64,000 nt of DNA from Flavobacteriaceae bacterium. Its GTDB lineage: Bacteria; Bacteroidota; Bacteroidia; Flavobacteriales; Flavobacteriaceae. Of the stretch, positions 19,536 to 28,356 are shown one piece after another (position 1 is the stretch's first letter; each line of letters starts with the position of its first letter). Both the position numbers and the translations under genes were made by a program. The notes below the pieces were generated by a model, which did not search any database, was not told where the DNA came from, and worked only from the letters and a program-made list of their open reading frames with translations. The DNA is taken from positions 28,080 to 92,079 of the forward strand of contig JANQRC010000067.1 of the NCBI GenBank assembly GCA_028284745.1, read 5' to 3'.

Positions 19536-19543
19536 TATATTTG
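19536..19543 (+). promoter_or_regulatory. -7 box TATATTTG
   Basis: TATATTTG is a perfect match to the Bacteroidetes -7 consensus. A TTG at 19511-19513, 22 bases upstream, could serve as the -33 element. It lies 23 bases before the ATG of the interrupted T9SS-cargo gene, indicating that gene once had, or still has, an active promoter. Confidence 0.5.
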
Positions 19544-19566
19544 AGTGAACTAGAAAAAACCTAATT

Positions 19567-20373
19567 ATGAGAAAAACTACTTTTTACTTCCTGTTGATCA
19601 CATTATTTTTTTCGTTATCAGTGTTTTCCCAATCCATAACCTTTGACTGGACCGGAGGCACTGCTACCAGTAATGGCAATTTTAATGATTACACTGAGGT
19701 AATCTAGATAAACGATTTGAAACAGCTGAAAGCTGAAGGGACAGCTCCCTTATGGTTTGAAGATATTTCGGATTTTTCATCACGAAGCGGGTTTGCTGGG
19801 CCGGTAATATCGCCCCAGAGTCCAGCCACTAATGTCATTACGATAACTTTTGACACAGACAATGATGGTACTTTTGGAGATCCGTTCAACTTAAGCTCCT
19901 TACTGGTAGCTGAAAATGGTTCTGCAAATGGTGCCCAGTTTACGATCAGGCCTGATGGAAATAATGCTTTGGCCGAGGTTTTTACAGACAATACTGCTGC
20001 CGCACAAGCCTTTATACCATCAAACGCCACTAACTTTAGTAATATTACATCTTTGGAAATTGTAAAGACAAGCGGATCAGATTTTTTCTTTATTGATGAT
20101 CTTGTCGTTTCAGTTCCTGTTCTAGGCTTGGAGGATGTGTCGAGGGAAAGATCAATAGAAACATACCCTAACCCGGTCGATGATGTATTGCATATAAAAA
20201 CCAATGACTTGGAGGTTTACGGTGTGGCGTTATATGATATGTTGGGAAAATCAATTGAAAGCATAGAACAACAAAATAAGATTGTTGATTTTTTTGGGCT
20301 AGATAAGGGATTATACTTTTTAGAGGTAAGAACAGAACAAGGGACAGCTGTACAGAGAATAGTTAAGAAATAG
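19567..20373 (+). pseudogene. T9SS-cargo protein gene interrupted by an in-frame TAG
   Basis: The frame opens with a signal peptide (MRKTTFYFLLITLFFSLSVFS) and a SITFDWTGGTATSNGNF start typical of secreted beta-sandwich proteins. It stops at TAG 19705-19707 after 46 codons, then continues in the same frame for about 220 codons without another stop. The downstream part includes FFFIDDLVVS and ends with a type A T9SS sorting domain (TYPNPVDDVLHIKT, LYDMLGKSIE, GLYFLEVRTEQGTAVQRIVKK). Promoter and terminator look intact, so this seems a recent single nonsense event, possibly with a small deletion nearby, or a sequencing error. The exported function is unknown. Confidence 0.75.
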
Positions 20374-20413
20374 GTCAAGGATAAAAAGTTCAGTACTCAT
20401 CCCATCATATTTG

Positions 20414-20446
20414 AAAAGCCTTTCTATACCAGAAAGGCTTTTTCTT
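20414..20446 (+). terminator. rho-independent terminator
   Basis: A 12-bp perfect stem (AAAAGCCTTTCT with AGAAAGGCTTTT) and a 5-base loop, followed by T residues to 20446. It lies 40 bases after the broken T9SS-cargo gene. The A-run on the other side could let it act on minus-strand transcripts from galE as well. Confidence 0.8.
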
Positions 20447-20597
20447 TAATAGCTGTCTTTAATGCTGTTGTCGTGCCTGTAAAAGTTAGAACAAATTGAA
20501 AGAAAAAGAGCGACCGGGAGGAAAACAACACAATTTAAAACTGGCCCATTCGCTAAAAAGGCGCATCGACGTTGCATCTCTTGCAAGGCAAAAGGAT

Positions 20598-20624
20598 GAG
20601 CCTGTCCTGGGCGAAGTCGAAGGG
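20598..20624. repeat. dispersed intergenic repeat (GAGCCTGTCC...GTCGAAGGG type)
   Basis: The segment from GAGCCTGTCC to GTCGAAGGG matches the short dispersed intergenic element found in many bacterial genomes (commonly seen as CCTTCGAC...GGACAGGCTC). It lies in the 332-base gap between the T9SS-cargo pseudogene and galE, where I see no gene. Confidence 0.55.
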
Positions 20625-20705
20625 CTGCCATCTCTCATGCGAAAGCCCATAAAAATAGAATGTTACGAAGATGCTCTTGCATGTATGAATTCCAAAAAAA
20701 GGTCT

Positions 20706-21743
20706 TCATAGTCGGTTCAATGAGGTCCTTAGGTCCTGCTCCCATTTCCAGGCCGAGGATATCATATCTTTCAGCCCGTACCGGGCTTCCCAGCCCAATT
20801 CATCTCTGGCAAGGTCTGTGGCCGCATACAAAACTGCCACATCCCCATCACGCCGTTCTGCCATGCTATAATTTAGGTTTATTCCCGTAACGGATTCAAA
20901 GGTGTCAATGACATCCAATACTGTGTAACCAATCCCCGTTCCTAAATTAAATACCTCAAAATTGGACTTGTTCTTATCATTCAACAGTCTATTTACAGCA
21001 ATGACATGAGCTTCTGCAAGGTCTACCACATGTATGTAGTCCCTTATCGGAGTACCATCTTTAGTGGGATAATCATTGCCGAAAACCTTGAGTTCATCTA
21101 AGACGCCCGCAGCACACTGTGTGACATAAGGAAGCAGATTGTTGGGAACTCCACTTGGGAACTCTCCGATCAAGCCGGATCCATGAGCCCCAATAGGGTT
21201 GAAATAACGTAATGAAATCGCTGAGAAACCACTATTCACTTTCGTGAGATCCTCTAAAATCTCTTCTGCGACCTTTTTTGTGTTTCCATATGGCGAAAAA
21301 GGCCGTTTGGTTTCATTCTTTTCTGTGATGGGCAACGAATCCGGTTCACCGTAAACCGTAGCTGAAGATGAAAAGATGATGTTCTTAATATTGTTATCGA
21401 TCTGACCTTGAAGCGTATTCAGCAAAGAAAACATATTATTTCTATAATACATTATGGGTTCTTTGACCGATTCGCCTACTGCTTTATAGGCTGCAAAATT
21501 TATGATAGCATCAGTATTGCTATGTTTTCTATAGGCTTCTTTGGCTTGTGATTCATCGGCCAGGTCAATTTTCTCGAATGTTGGCCTTATGCCCGTAATT
21601 TCTCGTATTCTATCTAGGATGAGTTCTTTTGAGTTTGATAGGTTGTCAAACACCACAACTTCGTATCCATCCTCTATCAATGAGACCACGGTATGCGACC
21701 CAATGTACCCGCATCCGCCAGTGACAATTATTTTTCCTTTCAT
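20706..21743 (-). CDS. galE: UDP-glucose 4-epimerase
   Basis: Cytoplasmic NAD-dependent SDR enzyme interconverting UDP-glucose and UDP-galactose, the last step of the Leloir pathway. The N-terminal GGCGYIGSHT motif binds NAD; catalytic Tyr152 and Lys156 are in PYGNTKK; the SSSATVYG segment supplies the conserved serine. The 345-residue length is normal. It is the last gene of a minus-strand operon (regulator, symporter, galK, galT, Hyi-like, FGE, galE), 7 bases after the FGE gene. Confidence 0.96.
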   Translation of the reverse strand: MKGKIIVTGGCGYIGSHTVVSLIEDGYEVVVFDNLSNSKELILDRIREITGIRPTFEKIDLADESQAKEAYRKHSNTDAIINFAAYKAVGESVKEPIMYYRNNMFSLLNTLQGQIDNNIKNIIFSSSATVYGEPDSLPITEKNETKRPFSPYGNTKKVAEEILEDLTKVNSGFSAISLRYFNPIGAHGSGLIGEFPSGVPNNLLPYVTQCAAGVLDELKVFGNDYPTKDGTPIRDYIHVVDLAEAHVIAVNRLLNDKNKSNFEVFNLGTGIGYTVLDVIDTFESVTGINLNYSMAERRDGDVAVLYAATDLARDELGWEARYGLKDMISSAWKWEQDLRTSLNRL

Positions 21744-21750
21744 GATCTTT

Positions 21751-22878
21751 TTAATTCTTTTGCTTTTTGTCTTTTCGCATATTGACCGTAGTCACGGTTC
21801 TAAAGCCGAGATGTTCCAAGGAGGAATCAGGTGTAGTGGCCATTCTCGAAGAGATTCTGTAGCTGGCGCAATATGATGCATGGCATAGAAAAGAACCTCC
21901 TTTGATAATTTTTTCTTTAGCATTTGGGGTTGACGGGTTGAAGGCCGTCTTAGGGCCTTTGGGATTTTTTGCAGGGCCTTTCTCTTTTAAATTCTGATAG
22001 TAGTCTGTGCTATACCAATCACTTGTCCATTCCCATACATTGCCTGCCATATCATACAATCCAAATGCATTCGGAGCGTAAGATCTTACAGGGGCACTAC
22101 GCTCAAAACCGTCTTCCAGTGTGTTTCTTACGGGAAATTCCCCTTCCCACGTATTGGCAAAGTTCTTAAGGTCACTCGCCTCATTTCCCCAAAAGAATAC
22201 ATTGTCATTTTGATTTCCTCTGGCTGCATACTCCCATTCGGCCTCGGTCGGCAGCCTTCTGCCTGCCCATTTGCAATAGGCAAGAGCATCTTCATATGCA
22301 ACTTGTACGACGGGGTGGTTTTCCAAGCCCAGTATCGTACTATCAGGGCCTTTGGGATGCTTCCAGTTTGCTCCAGCCGTCCAATTCCACCATTGCGAAT
22401 AATCCTGCAGGCCAAGAGGAGTACTATGGCATTTCATAAAGGTCATACTACCAGGCTTCAATACAGAATCATGCGGCTTTGGGATCCCTTCAGGCAATTG
22501 TTCTTTTAGTTCCTCCCAATCGACCTTGCGTTCCGCAACGGTCACATATCCAGTCTCTTCAACAAACTTTGAAAATTGGGCATTGGTCACTTCGTGCACA
22601 TCCATATAAAAACCATCTACTTCTACTTCGTGGGCTGGTTTTTCGTGGTCTAGGGCATGCGTGTCAATGGCTAAAGCGCCTTGAGAAAATCTGCCTCCTG
22701 GAATCCATACCATGCCATCAATATCCTCTCGGGCTGCTTGATCACCGCTGCTTTGCTCGGGGTCGTCCTTGGATCCTCTATACTTCTCATGGTCATTGCA
22801 ATTTGAGGCAGCAAATGATACAAATAAAAGGATCGATACTATTCTAAAATCCTGGGCTTTCGGCTGGAATGAGATCAT
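21751..22878 (-). CDS. formylglycine-generating enzyme (FGE/SUMF1), lipoprotein-like
   Basis: Copper-dependent oxidase that converts the sulfatase CxPxR cysteine to formylglycine. The FGE-sulfatase domain starts at GMVWIPGGRF; RRLPTEAEWEYAARG and GLYDMAGNVWEWTSDW are family hallmarks. The C-terminal GGSFLCHASYC holds both active-site cysteines (Cys332 and Cys337), followed by TTPDSS and LGFR, as in the aerobic human and mycobacterial enzymes. The N-terminus is a signal peptide ending FAASNC, which looks like a lipobox although Asn at -1 is atypical. ATG at 22878 overlaps the upstream stop (ATGA); a TTG at 22893 is less likely. A Cys-type sulfatase lies 6 kb upstream. Confidence 0.92.
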   Translation of the reverse strand: MISFQPKAQDFRIVSILLFVSFAASNCNDHEKYRGSKDDPEQSSGDQAAREDIDGMVWIPGGRFSQGALAIDTHALDHEKPAHEVEVDGFYMDVHEVTNAQFSKFVEETGYVTVAERKVDWEELKEQLPEGIPKPHDSVLKPGSMTFMKCHSTPLGLQDYSQWWNWTAGANWKHPKGPDSTILGLENHPVVQVAYEDALAYCKWAGRRLPTEAEWEYAARGNQNDNVFFWGNEASDLKNFANTWEGEFPVRNTLEDGFERSAPVRSYAPNAFGLYDMAGNVWEWTSDWYSTDYYQNLKEKGPAKNPKGPKTAFNPSTPNAKEKIIKGGSFLCHASYCASYRISSRMATTPDSSLEHLGFRTVTTVNMRKDKKQKN

Positions 22879-23792
22879 AATTGAACATTGCAAATTTGAA
22901 CACCCTCCTTCAAGGACATGAGCTGGTCATCATATGTGGGTATGAATTCTTGTGCTATATACCCCTTAAACCCAGTACCAGCAATTGCTTGTACAATTGC
23001 CTTATAGTTAAGTTCTTGAGAGTCATTGATCTCATTCCTGCCAGGCACTCCGCCGGTATGGTAATGAGCAAAATATGGGTGGTATTCTTTGATTGTTGAA
23101 ATGATGTCACCTTCCATGATCTGCATATGGTATATATCGTAAAGTAGCTTGAAGTTGGGCGACCCTATCTTATCGACCAAAGAGACCCCCCATTGCGTAT
23201 TGTCACATTGGTATCCACGGTGGTCTAGCTTGCTGTTAAGAAGTTCCATTACGAGGGTAACCCCAGCCTTCTCGGCATGCTTCACCAACCCTTTTAGGCC
23301 ATTCGCACAATTTTCCAGTCCCACTTGGTCAGTCATTCCATCTCTGTTGCCAGAAAACACGATCACCTTGTCTATCCCAAAGTCAGCTGCCTTCATGATC
23401 AGAGCTTCATAGTTGGAGATCAGACCATTGTGGTTCTTGGTATTGTTGAAGCCATTTTCAATACTGACAAACGTGTCTGTAGCCAATGAGCACTCCAAGT
23501 TGTGTTTTATAACGACTTCCCATTCTTCGGGTTTGAGAAGGTCAATTCCTTTAATGCCTATTTGCCGGACCTTTTCAGAGAATTCTTCCAGCGGGATGTT
23601 TTGATAGCACCATCTGCAGACGGCATGGTCTATAGCATTCTTCAATGGGCCAATGTTCATCATTTCGAGATCCTTGTCCTTCAATACAGTATTGCCCATT
23701 GTCATTCCCCCAACGACTAGGTGCCCTCCCGCTGAGGCCATTCTTTTTATGGCTCTTCGGCGACTTATTTTGTTCTTATCTCTTTCGGTCAT
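22875..23792 (-). CDS. hydroxypyruvate isomerase-like TIM barrel protein with Tat signal
   Basis: Xylose isomerase-like TIM barrel related to hydroxypyruvate isomerase (Hyi) and sugar epimerases. Metal-ligand motifs are visible in VTLVMELLNSK, KLLYDIYHMQIMEGD and IAQEFIPTYD. The N-terminus carries SRRRAIKRMASAGG, a twin-arginine-type motif followed by a short hydrophobic stretch, so export by Tat is possible, unusual for Hyi. It overlaps galT by 4 bases and the FGE gene by 4, hence tight co-expression with galactose genes. The substrate is unknown; a sugar released from the target glycan is one option. Confidence 0.8.
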   Translation of the reverse strand: MTERDKNKISRRRAIKRMASAGGHLVVGGMTMGNTVLKDKDLEMMNIGPLKNAIDHAVCRWCYQNIPLEEFSEKVRQIGIKGIDLLKPEEWEVVIKHNLECSLATDTFVSIENGFNNTKNHNGLISNYEALIMKAADFGIDKVIVFSGNRDGMTDQVGLENCANGLKGLVKHAEKAGVTLVMELLNSKLDHRGYQCDNTQWGVSLVDKIGSPNFKLLYDIYHMQIMEGDIISTIKEYHPYFAHYHTGGVPGRNEINDSQELNYKAIVQAIAGTGFKGYIAQEFIPTYDDQLMSLKEGVQICNVQL

Positions 23793-24808
23793 GGCGAAAC
23801 AAATGATTTGATTAGCTTGGTTGCCTGCTCAGCAGTGATATCTCTTTGGGGCGAGCCAAACATCTCATAGCCCACCATGAACTTCTTAACTGTCGCACTA
23901 CGCAGAAGAGGAGGATAAAAGCTCATATGAAAATGCCAATGGGAGTTATCTTTTCCGTTGGTGGGCGCTTGATGTATTCCAGCTGAATAGGGGAATGAGG
24001 TTTGGAATATTTTATCGTAGGTCTTTGTTATGACCGAGATAGCCTCGGCAAGACCATATTCCTGAAAGGTATCCAACTTCGCAATGTGGGGGATGTGTGC
24101 TTTAGGGGCTATCATGGTCTCAAATGGCCAAATGGCCCAAAAAGGAACTAGCACCACAAAGTGCTTGTTCTCAAATACGGTCCGCTCTTTCAACGAAAGT
24201 TCTTGTTGCAGATAATCGCCCAGCAAGGATGAGCTATTGATGCTATGATATTCTTTTTGCGTGTTATCCTTTTTCCGGACTTCGTTCGGTAATGAAGACT
24301 GGCTCCATATTTGACCGTGGGGGTGTGGATTGCTACAACCCATTACCGCGCCTTTGTTTTCAAATATTTGAACATAATTTATGAAGTCATAGGCACCCAA
24401 AGTAGTATATTCATGTTTCCATGCCTGGACCACCTTGCAAATTTCTTCGAGTGCCATGTCTGCCAGGCTTTTCGAATGGTCTGGGCTAAAGCAGATTACT
24501 CTACAGATGCCTTTCTCACCTTCGGCCTTCAAAAGACCTGAGCTCTCGTTAAAAGTGGGTGACGTATCTTGCAACGCGGCAAAATCATTATTGAAAATGA
24601 ACACATCGTTGTAGTCTGGGTTCACCTCACCATTGGCTCTTGTATTACCGGCACATAAGTAGCAATTGGGGTCATGAGTGGGCCGTTTTTTGTTTGAAAC
24701 GGTCTCATTCTGCCCTTGCCAAGGTCTTTTGGTTCTGTGAGGTGATACCAAAACCCATTCTCCAGTTAGGATATTGTATCGCTTATGAGAGTGATCCTGT
24801 AAGTTCAT
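23789..24808 (-). CDS. galT: galactose-1-phosphate uridylyltransferase
   Basis: Transfers UMP from UDP-glucose to galactose-1-phosphate in the Leloir pathway. The active-site motif NPHPHGQIW carries the nucleophilic histidine; zinc-site CYLCAGN (with an N-terminal C-x2-C) and the late HWHFHMSFYPPLLRS segment are typical of family I GalT. The 339-residue length is normal. It overlaps galK by 4 bases and the downstream Hyi-like gene by 4, so translation in the operon is probably coupled. Confidence 0.96.
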   Translation of the reverse strand: MNLQDHSHKRYNILTGEWVLVSPHRTKRPWQGQNETVSNKKRPTHDPNCYLCAGNTRANGEVNPDYNDVFIFNNDFAALQDTSPTFNESSGLLKAEGEKGICRVICFSPDHSKSLADMALEEICKVVQAWKHEYTTLGAYDFINYVQIFENKGAVMGCSNPHPHGQIWSQSSLPNEVRKKDNTQKEYHSINSSSLLGDYLQQELSLKERTVFENKHFVVLVPFWAIWPFETMIAPKAHIPHIAKLDTFQEYGLAEAISVITKTYDKIFQTSFPYSAGIHQAPTNGKDNSHWHFHMSFYPPLLRSATVKKFMVGYEMFGSPQRDITAEQATKLIKSFVSP

Positions 24809-25971
24809 TGTCGGTCGATTGCATATGTTCCTTTTGATAGATCAATTTTCAGTGGGCTACAATCATAGCCAAACTTTCTATGATATTTTCTTTTCGTATC
24901 CTTTAGAAACCCATCGGCATGATCCGAGTCAATGATGTTTATAGTGCAGCCACCGAAGCCACCACCCATCATTCGAGCACCTATTACATGCTTAGATGCA
25001 ATTGCTGACTCAACTAAAAAATCTAGTTCATCGCAACTGATCGCGTACTGCCTAGACAGGCCATCGTGAGTTTCAAAAAGTAAGTTTCCGAGAACTTTGA
25101 TGTCGTTTTTTCGAATCGCTTCTGCCGCATCTTTTGTGCGTTCAATTTCTTCAACGACAAACAATACTTTTTGATAATCCTCTTCGGTGAGCTTATCATC
25201 TCTTAACCTTTTAAGCTCTTCTTCAGAGACATCCCGCAATGCTTTCTTGCCCAGTAGTTTCGACACATTCTCACATAGCGCCCTGCGTTTATTATAAGTG
25301 CTGTCTGAAAGCTTATGCTGGACATTCGTGTTTATCAGTATCAATTCATAGTTAGACAAATCGATACGGAAGTTTTTTGATTCTAAAGTTCTACAGTCTA
25401 GCAGTAGAAAATGGTTTTCTTTGCCAAACATACTTGCGTATTGGTCCATGATGCCACATTGAACCCCTACATAGAGGTGTTCGGCGTTTTGCGAGATTTG
25501 GATCATCTGCTTTCTCGACAATCCCAACTCGAAGACCTCATTGAGCCCGAAGACAATCCCGTTCTCTAATGCCGCTGAGGAAGACAGGCCTGCACCGGCC
25601 GGAATATTCCCTCCAAACACAATATTGAAAGGTGAGATCTCACAACTTATCTTTTTAAGCTCGGCAACAATTCCGATAAGGTAATTCCGCCATCCGCCAT
25701 CTTTTAGGGGGTTCAATTCTGATAATCCAAATTCGAAGGTTTCCTCATAGTCATAGGCTACCGCATTGCATTTTTTTTGATCCGAATCCTCTGCCTTTTG
25801 GATGGCCACCACAATACCTTTATCTATCGCTGCTGGAAACACAAAGCCATCATTATAGTCAACGTGTTCGCCAATCAGGTTAATTCTTCCCGGAGAAAAA
25901 ACAAGCCTGGGCTTTGCTCCGAACTCAACTTGAAAACTTTTTTCTATCTTATTGATCAATGCTTTGTCCAT
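24805..25971 (-). CDS. galK: galactokinase
   Basis: GHMP kinase phosphorylating galactose at C1. The galactokinase signature GRINLIGEHVDYNDG lies at residues ~28-42, the ATP-binding motif PAGAGLSSSAALE near residue 120, and motif 3 is MGGGFGGCTI. Length (388 residues) is normal. It follows the sodium/sugar symporter by 3 bases and overlaps galT, consistent with uptake and phosphorylation of galactose in one operon. Confidence 0.96.
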   Translation of the reverse strand: MDKALINKIEKSFQVEFGAKPRLVFSPGRINLIGEHVDYNDGFVFPAAIDKGIVVAIQKAEDSDQKKCNAVAYDYEETFEFGLSELNPLKDGGWRNYLIGIVAELKKISCEISPFNIVFGGNIPAGAGLSSSAALENGIVFGLNEVFELGLSRKQMIQISQNAEHLYVGVQCGIMDQYASMFGKENHFLLLDCRTLESKNFRIDLSNYELILINTNVQHKLSDSTYNKRRALCENVSKLLGKKALRDVSEEELKRLRDDKLTEEDYQKVLFVVEEIERTKDAAEAIRKNDIKVLGNLLFETHDGLSRQYAISCDELDFLVESAIASKHVIGARMMGGGFGGCTINIIDSDHADGFLKDTKRKYHRKFGYDCSPLKIDLSKGTYAIDRQ

Positions 25972-25974
25972 AGA

Positions 25975-27555
25975 TCATGAGAAGTAGTAATAGATACCAA
26001 TAACGATCAAGCAAATCACTGCACCCGCAGGAATAACGTACTTCCAGGGGATTACATCAACAGCCTCGGACCTATATTGCTCATACGCCGCATCTCTTGG
26101 TCTCAATTTTCCTATGATGAACATTAGAACTGCATTGAAGACAAAAAGAATGGCCATTACATGCAGGTAATGAGGGAATGTGTCTGGGATCACGAACTCG
26201 TCTAACAGAATATAGGCAAGATAAAGAAATACGCCCGAGGCCATTGCAACCTTGGCCGCTAAAGCAGGCACGTATTTAGTAAAATACCCCACGACAATGA
26301 TTGTAAGAATTGGAATGCTGTAACATCCGTTTACTTTTTGCAGGTATCCAAATAGACCATCGGGTGCATTGGCGATCAATGGTGCGATCAACATGGAGAG
26401 AATCGCTAGTACGACACCAAAGCGCTTTCCGGCTTTTACGGTTTCTAATTCGGTGGCATCCTTTTTAAAATGCGACTTGTAGATGTCTATGCCAAAGAGT
26501 GTCACCGAGCTATTTAGAGCTGAATTGAACGAACTTAGTATGGCACCGAATAGTACTGCGGCAAAAAAGCCGACCAACGAAGCAGGCAATACCTTGGTGA
26601 TCAACGTGGGATATGCCTCATCGGGGTTTTGCAAGCTGTCTCCAAACATGTGAAAGGCGATGATGCCTGGCAACACCACAATTAGAGGCCCTAATATCTT
26701 TATAAAGGCTGCTAAGAGCAATCCTTTCTGGCCTTCTTTTAGATTTTTAGCCCCCAAAGCTCTTTGTATAATGGCCTGGTTTGTTCCCCAGTAGAAAAGA
26801 TTTACTAAAAGCATTCCTGTAAAAATGGTGCCAAAAGGTACAGAGGAATCGGCACCGCCCATAGAGTCGAATTTTTCGGGATGGCTACCTACCAACGTTG
26901 ATAGTCCTTCAAGAACATTGCCATCACCTACTGCCAATAAGCCAAAAAATGGTATAAGAAGCCCACCGATGAGCAAGCCTATCGCATTGACCGTGTCCGA
27001 AACCGCCACAGCTTTCAAACCGCCAAAGATAGCGTAGGTCGACCCTACGATACCTATCCCAAATACGGTGACCCAAAGGGCTGTGGTATCGCTTACCCCG
27101 AGTAGTCGAGGCACATCGAACATGTTCTTGATCGCCAGTGCACCAGAATAAAGCACAATGGGCAACAACACTACAACATACCCACTCAAGAAAAGGACAG
27201 AAGTGAGCGTTTTGGTAAACTTATCGTAGCGTCTTTCCAAAAATTGAGGAATTGTAGTGATGCCACCTGTTAAATATCTTGGCAGTAAATACAAAGCGGT
27301 AACCACCATGGCTATTGCTGCTATGGTTTCCCACGCCATTACCAATATCCCCTCTTTAAAGGAAGCCCCGTTGAGACCAACGATCTGTTCGGTAGATAAA
27401 TTGGTAAGCAGCAAGGAGCCTGCGACCACAACGCCTGTAAGGCTACGCCCACCTAGAAAATAACCATCTGAAGTTGATTCGCCAGTATTCTTACTCTTGA
27501 AATATGACACGATTGCTACCAGGGCCGTAAAACTTATAAAGGCTATTATTTGCAT
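25975..27555 (-). CDS. sodium/solute (galactose-type) symporter, SSS family
   Basis: Na+-coupled sugar transporter with about 13-14 membrane segments, in the SSS/SGLT family (like Vibrio SglT). The FLGGRSLTGVVVAGSLLLTNLS stretch forms the first core helix; GGLKAVAVSDTVNAIGL and a long series of hydrophobic helices follow. The ATG at 27555 was chosen over 27606 because the protein then begins directly with TM1. The gene position before galK and galT suggests galactose as substrate. Confidence 0.9.
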   Translation of the reverse strand: MQIIAFISFTALVAIVSYFKSKNTGESTSDGYFLGGRSLTGVVVAGSLLLTNLSTEQIVGLNGASFKEGILVMAWETIAAIAMVVTALYLLPRYLTGGITTIPQFLERRYDKFTKTLTSVLFLSGYVVVLLPIVLYSGALAIKNMFDVPRLLGVSDTTALWVTVFGIGIVGSTYAIFGGLKAVAVSDTVNAIGLLIGGLLIPFFGLLAVGDGNVLEGLSTLVGSHPEKFDSMGGADSSVPFGTIFTGMLLVNLFYWGTNQAIIQRALGAKNLKEGQKGLLLAAFIKILGPLIVVLPGIIAFHMFGDSLQNPDEAYPTLITKVLPASLVGFFAAVLFGAILSSFNSALNSSVTLFGIDIYKSHFKKDATELETVKAGKRFGVVLAILSMLIAPLIANAPDGLFGYLQKVNGCYSIPILTIIVVGYFTKYVPALAAKVAMASGVFLYLAYILLDEFVIPDTFPHYLHVMAILFVFNAVLMFIIGKLRPRDAAYEQYRSEAVDVIPWKYVIPAGAVICLIVIGIYYYFS

Positions 27556-27642
27556 GGTATCATATTTTGAGTTGGAGGTATATTTTGCTGTGAATCGTGT
27601 GAGCACTTGTCGCTGACATCATCGAGGTGTGTTCTCATTGTC

Positions 27643-28353
27643 CTAAAGTTCAAAGTCATATCCTTTGGCCGTAAACTCATCAAATTTTTCTTTATTGAAT
27701 TTGTAGTAGTAAGCTCCCTTTTTAGAAGAAGATTTGTCTTTCTCGCCTGTTTTGGTCAATATATCATACGATAAAAGCTTTTTTCTAAAGTTTCTGTCGT
27801 CTATTTTTCTTTGATAGATGCTTTCGTACAGTACCTGTATCTGAGGTAATGTGAATTTTTCAGGCAATAGGTTGAAGCCAACGGGCCTCCTCCTGATCTT
27901 TATCTTTAAACGTTCAATAGCTTGTTGGACCATCTTATTGTGATCCAAGATAAGATCTGGGATCTCACTCAGCCCAAACCAATGGGCATCATACTCTTCA
28001 ACAGATCCCGTATTCATTTGATCAAGTCGTATCAGGCTGTAGAAGGCCACTGAGATCACCCTCCCCCCAGGATCCCTGCCTATGTCGCTATAGGTCTTGA
28101 ACTCTTCGAGGAAAACACCTTGCAGACCCGTCGATTCATATAGAACCACCTTAGCAGATTCTTCAAGGCTCATGTCCTTTTTGATGAAGGAGCCGACAAG
28201 CGACCATTCTCCTTTCAGTGGTTCAACTTTCCTCCTGAAAAGCAAGAGTTTAATCTCATTGGAGTCAAAGCCGAAAACAACGCAGTCCACAGCCACCAGT
28301 ATCTTGCTCTGGCCTGTATAGACTTTTGACATATCTAGTTCTGCAATGCTCAT
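27643..28353 (-). CDS. NUDIX-fold transcriptional regulator (NrtR/AraR type)
   Basis: The N-terminal ~150 residues have the NUDIX fold (VDCVVFGF, KGEWSLVGSF). In place of the catalytic REUxEE of the NUDIX box there is VVLYES, so phosphohydrolase activity is not expected. The C-terminal ~75 residues (LPEKFTLPQIQVLYESIY, NFRKKLL) form the winged helix seen in NrtR-like and Bacteroides AraR-like repressors. As the first intact gene of the galactose operon it is probably an autoregulated sugar-sensing regulator. The palindromes at 28616-28644 and 30247-30275 are candidate binding sites. Confidence 0.85.
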   Translation of the reverse strand: MSIAELDMSKVYTGQSKILVAVDCVVFGFDSNEIKLLLFRRKVEPLKGEWSLVGSFIKKDMSLEESAKVVLYESTGLQGVFLEEFKTYSDIGRDPGGRVISVAFYSLIRLDQMNTGSVEEYDAHWFGLSEIPDLILDHNKMVQQAIERLKIKIRRRPVGFNLLPEKFTLPQIQVLYESIYQRKIDDRNFRKKLLSYDILTKTGEKDKSSSKKGAYYYKFNKEKFDEFTAKGYDFEL

Positions 28354-28356
28354 GGG

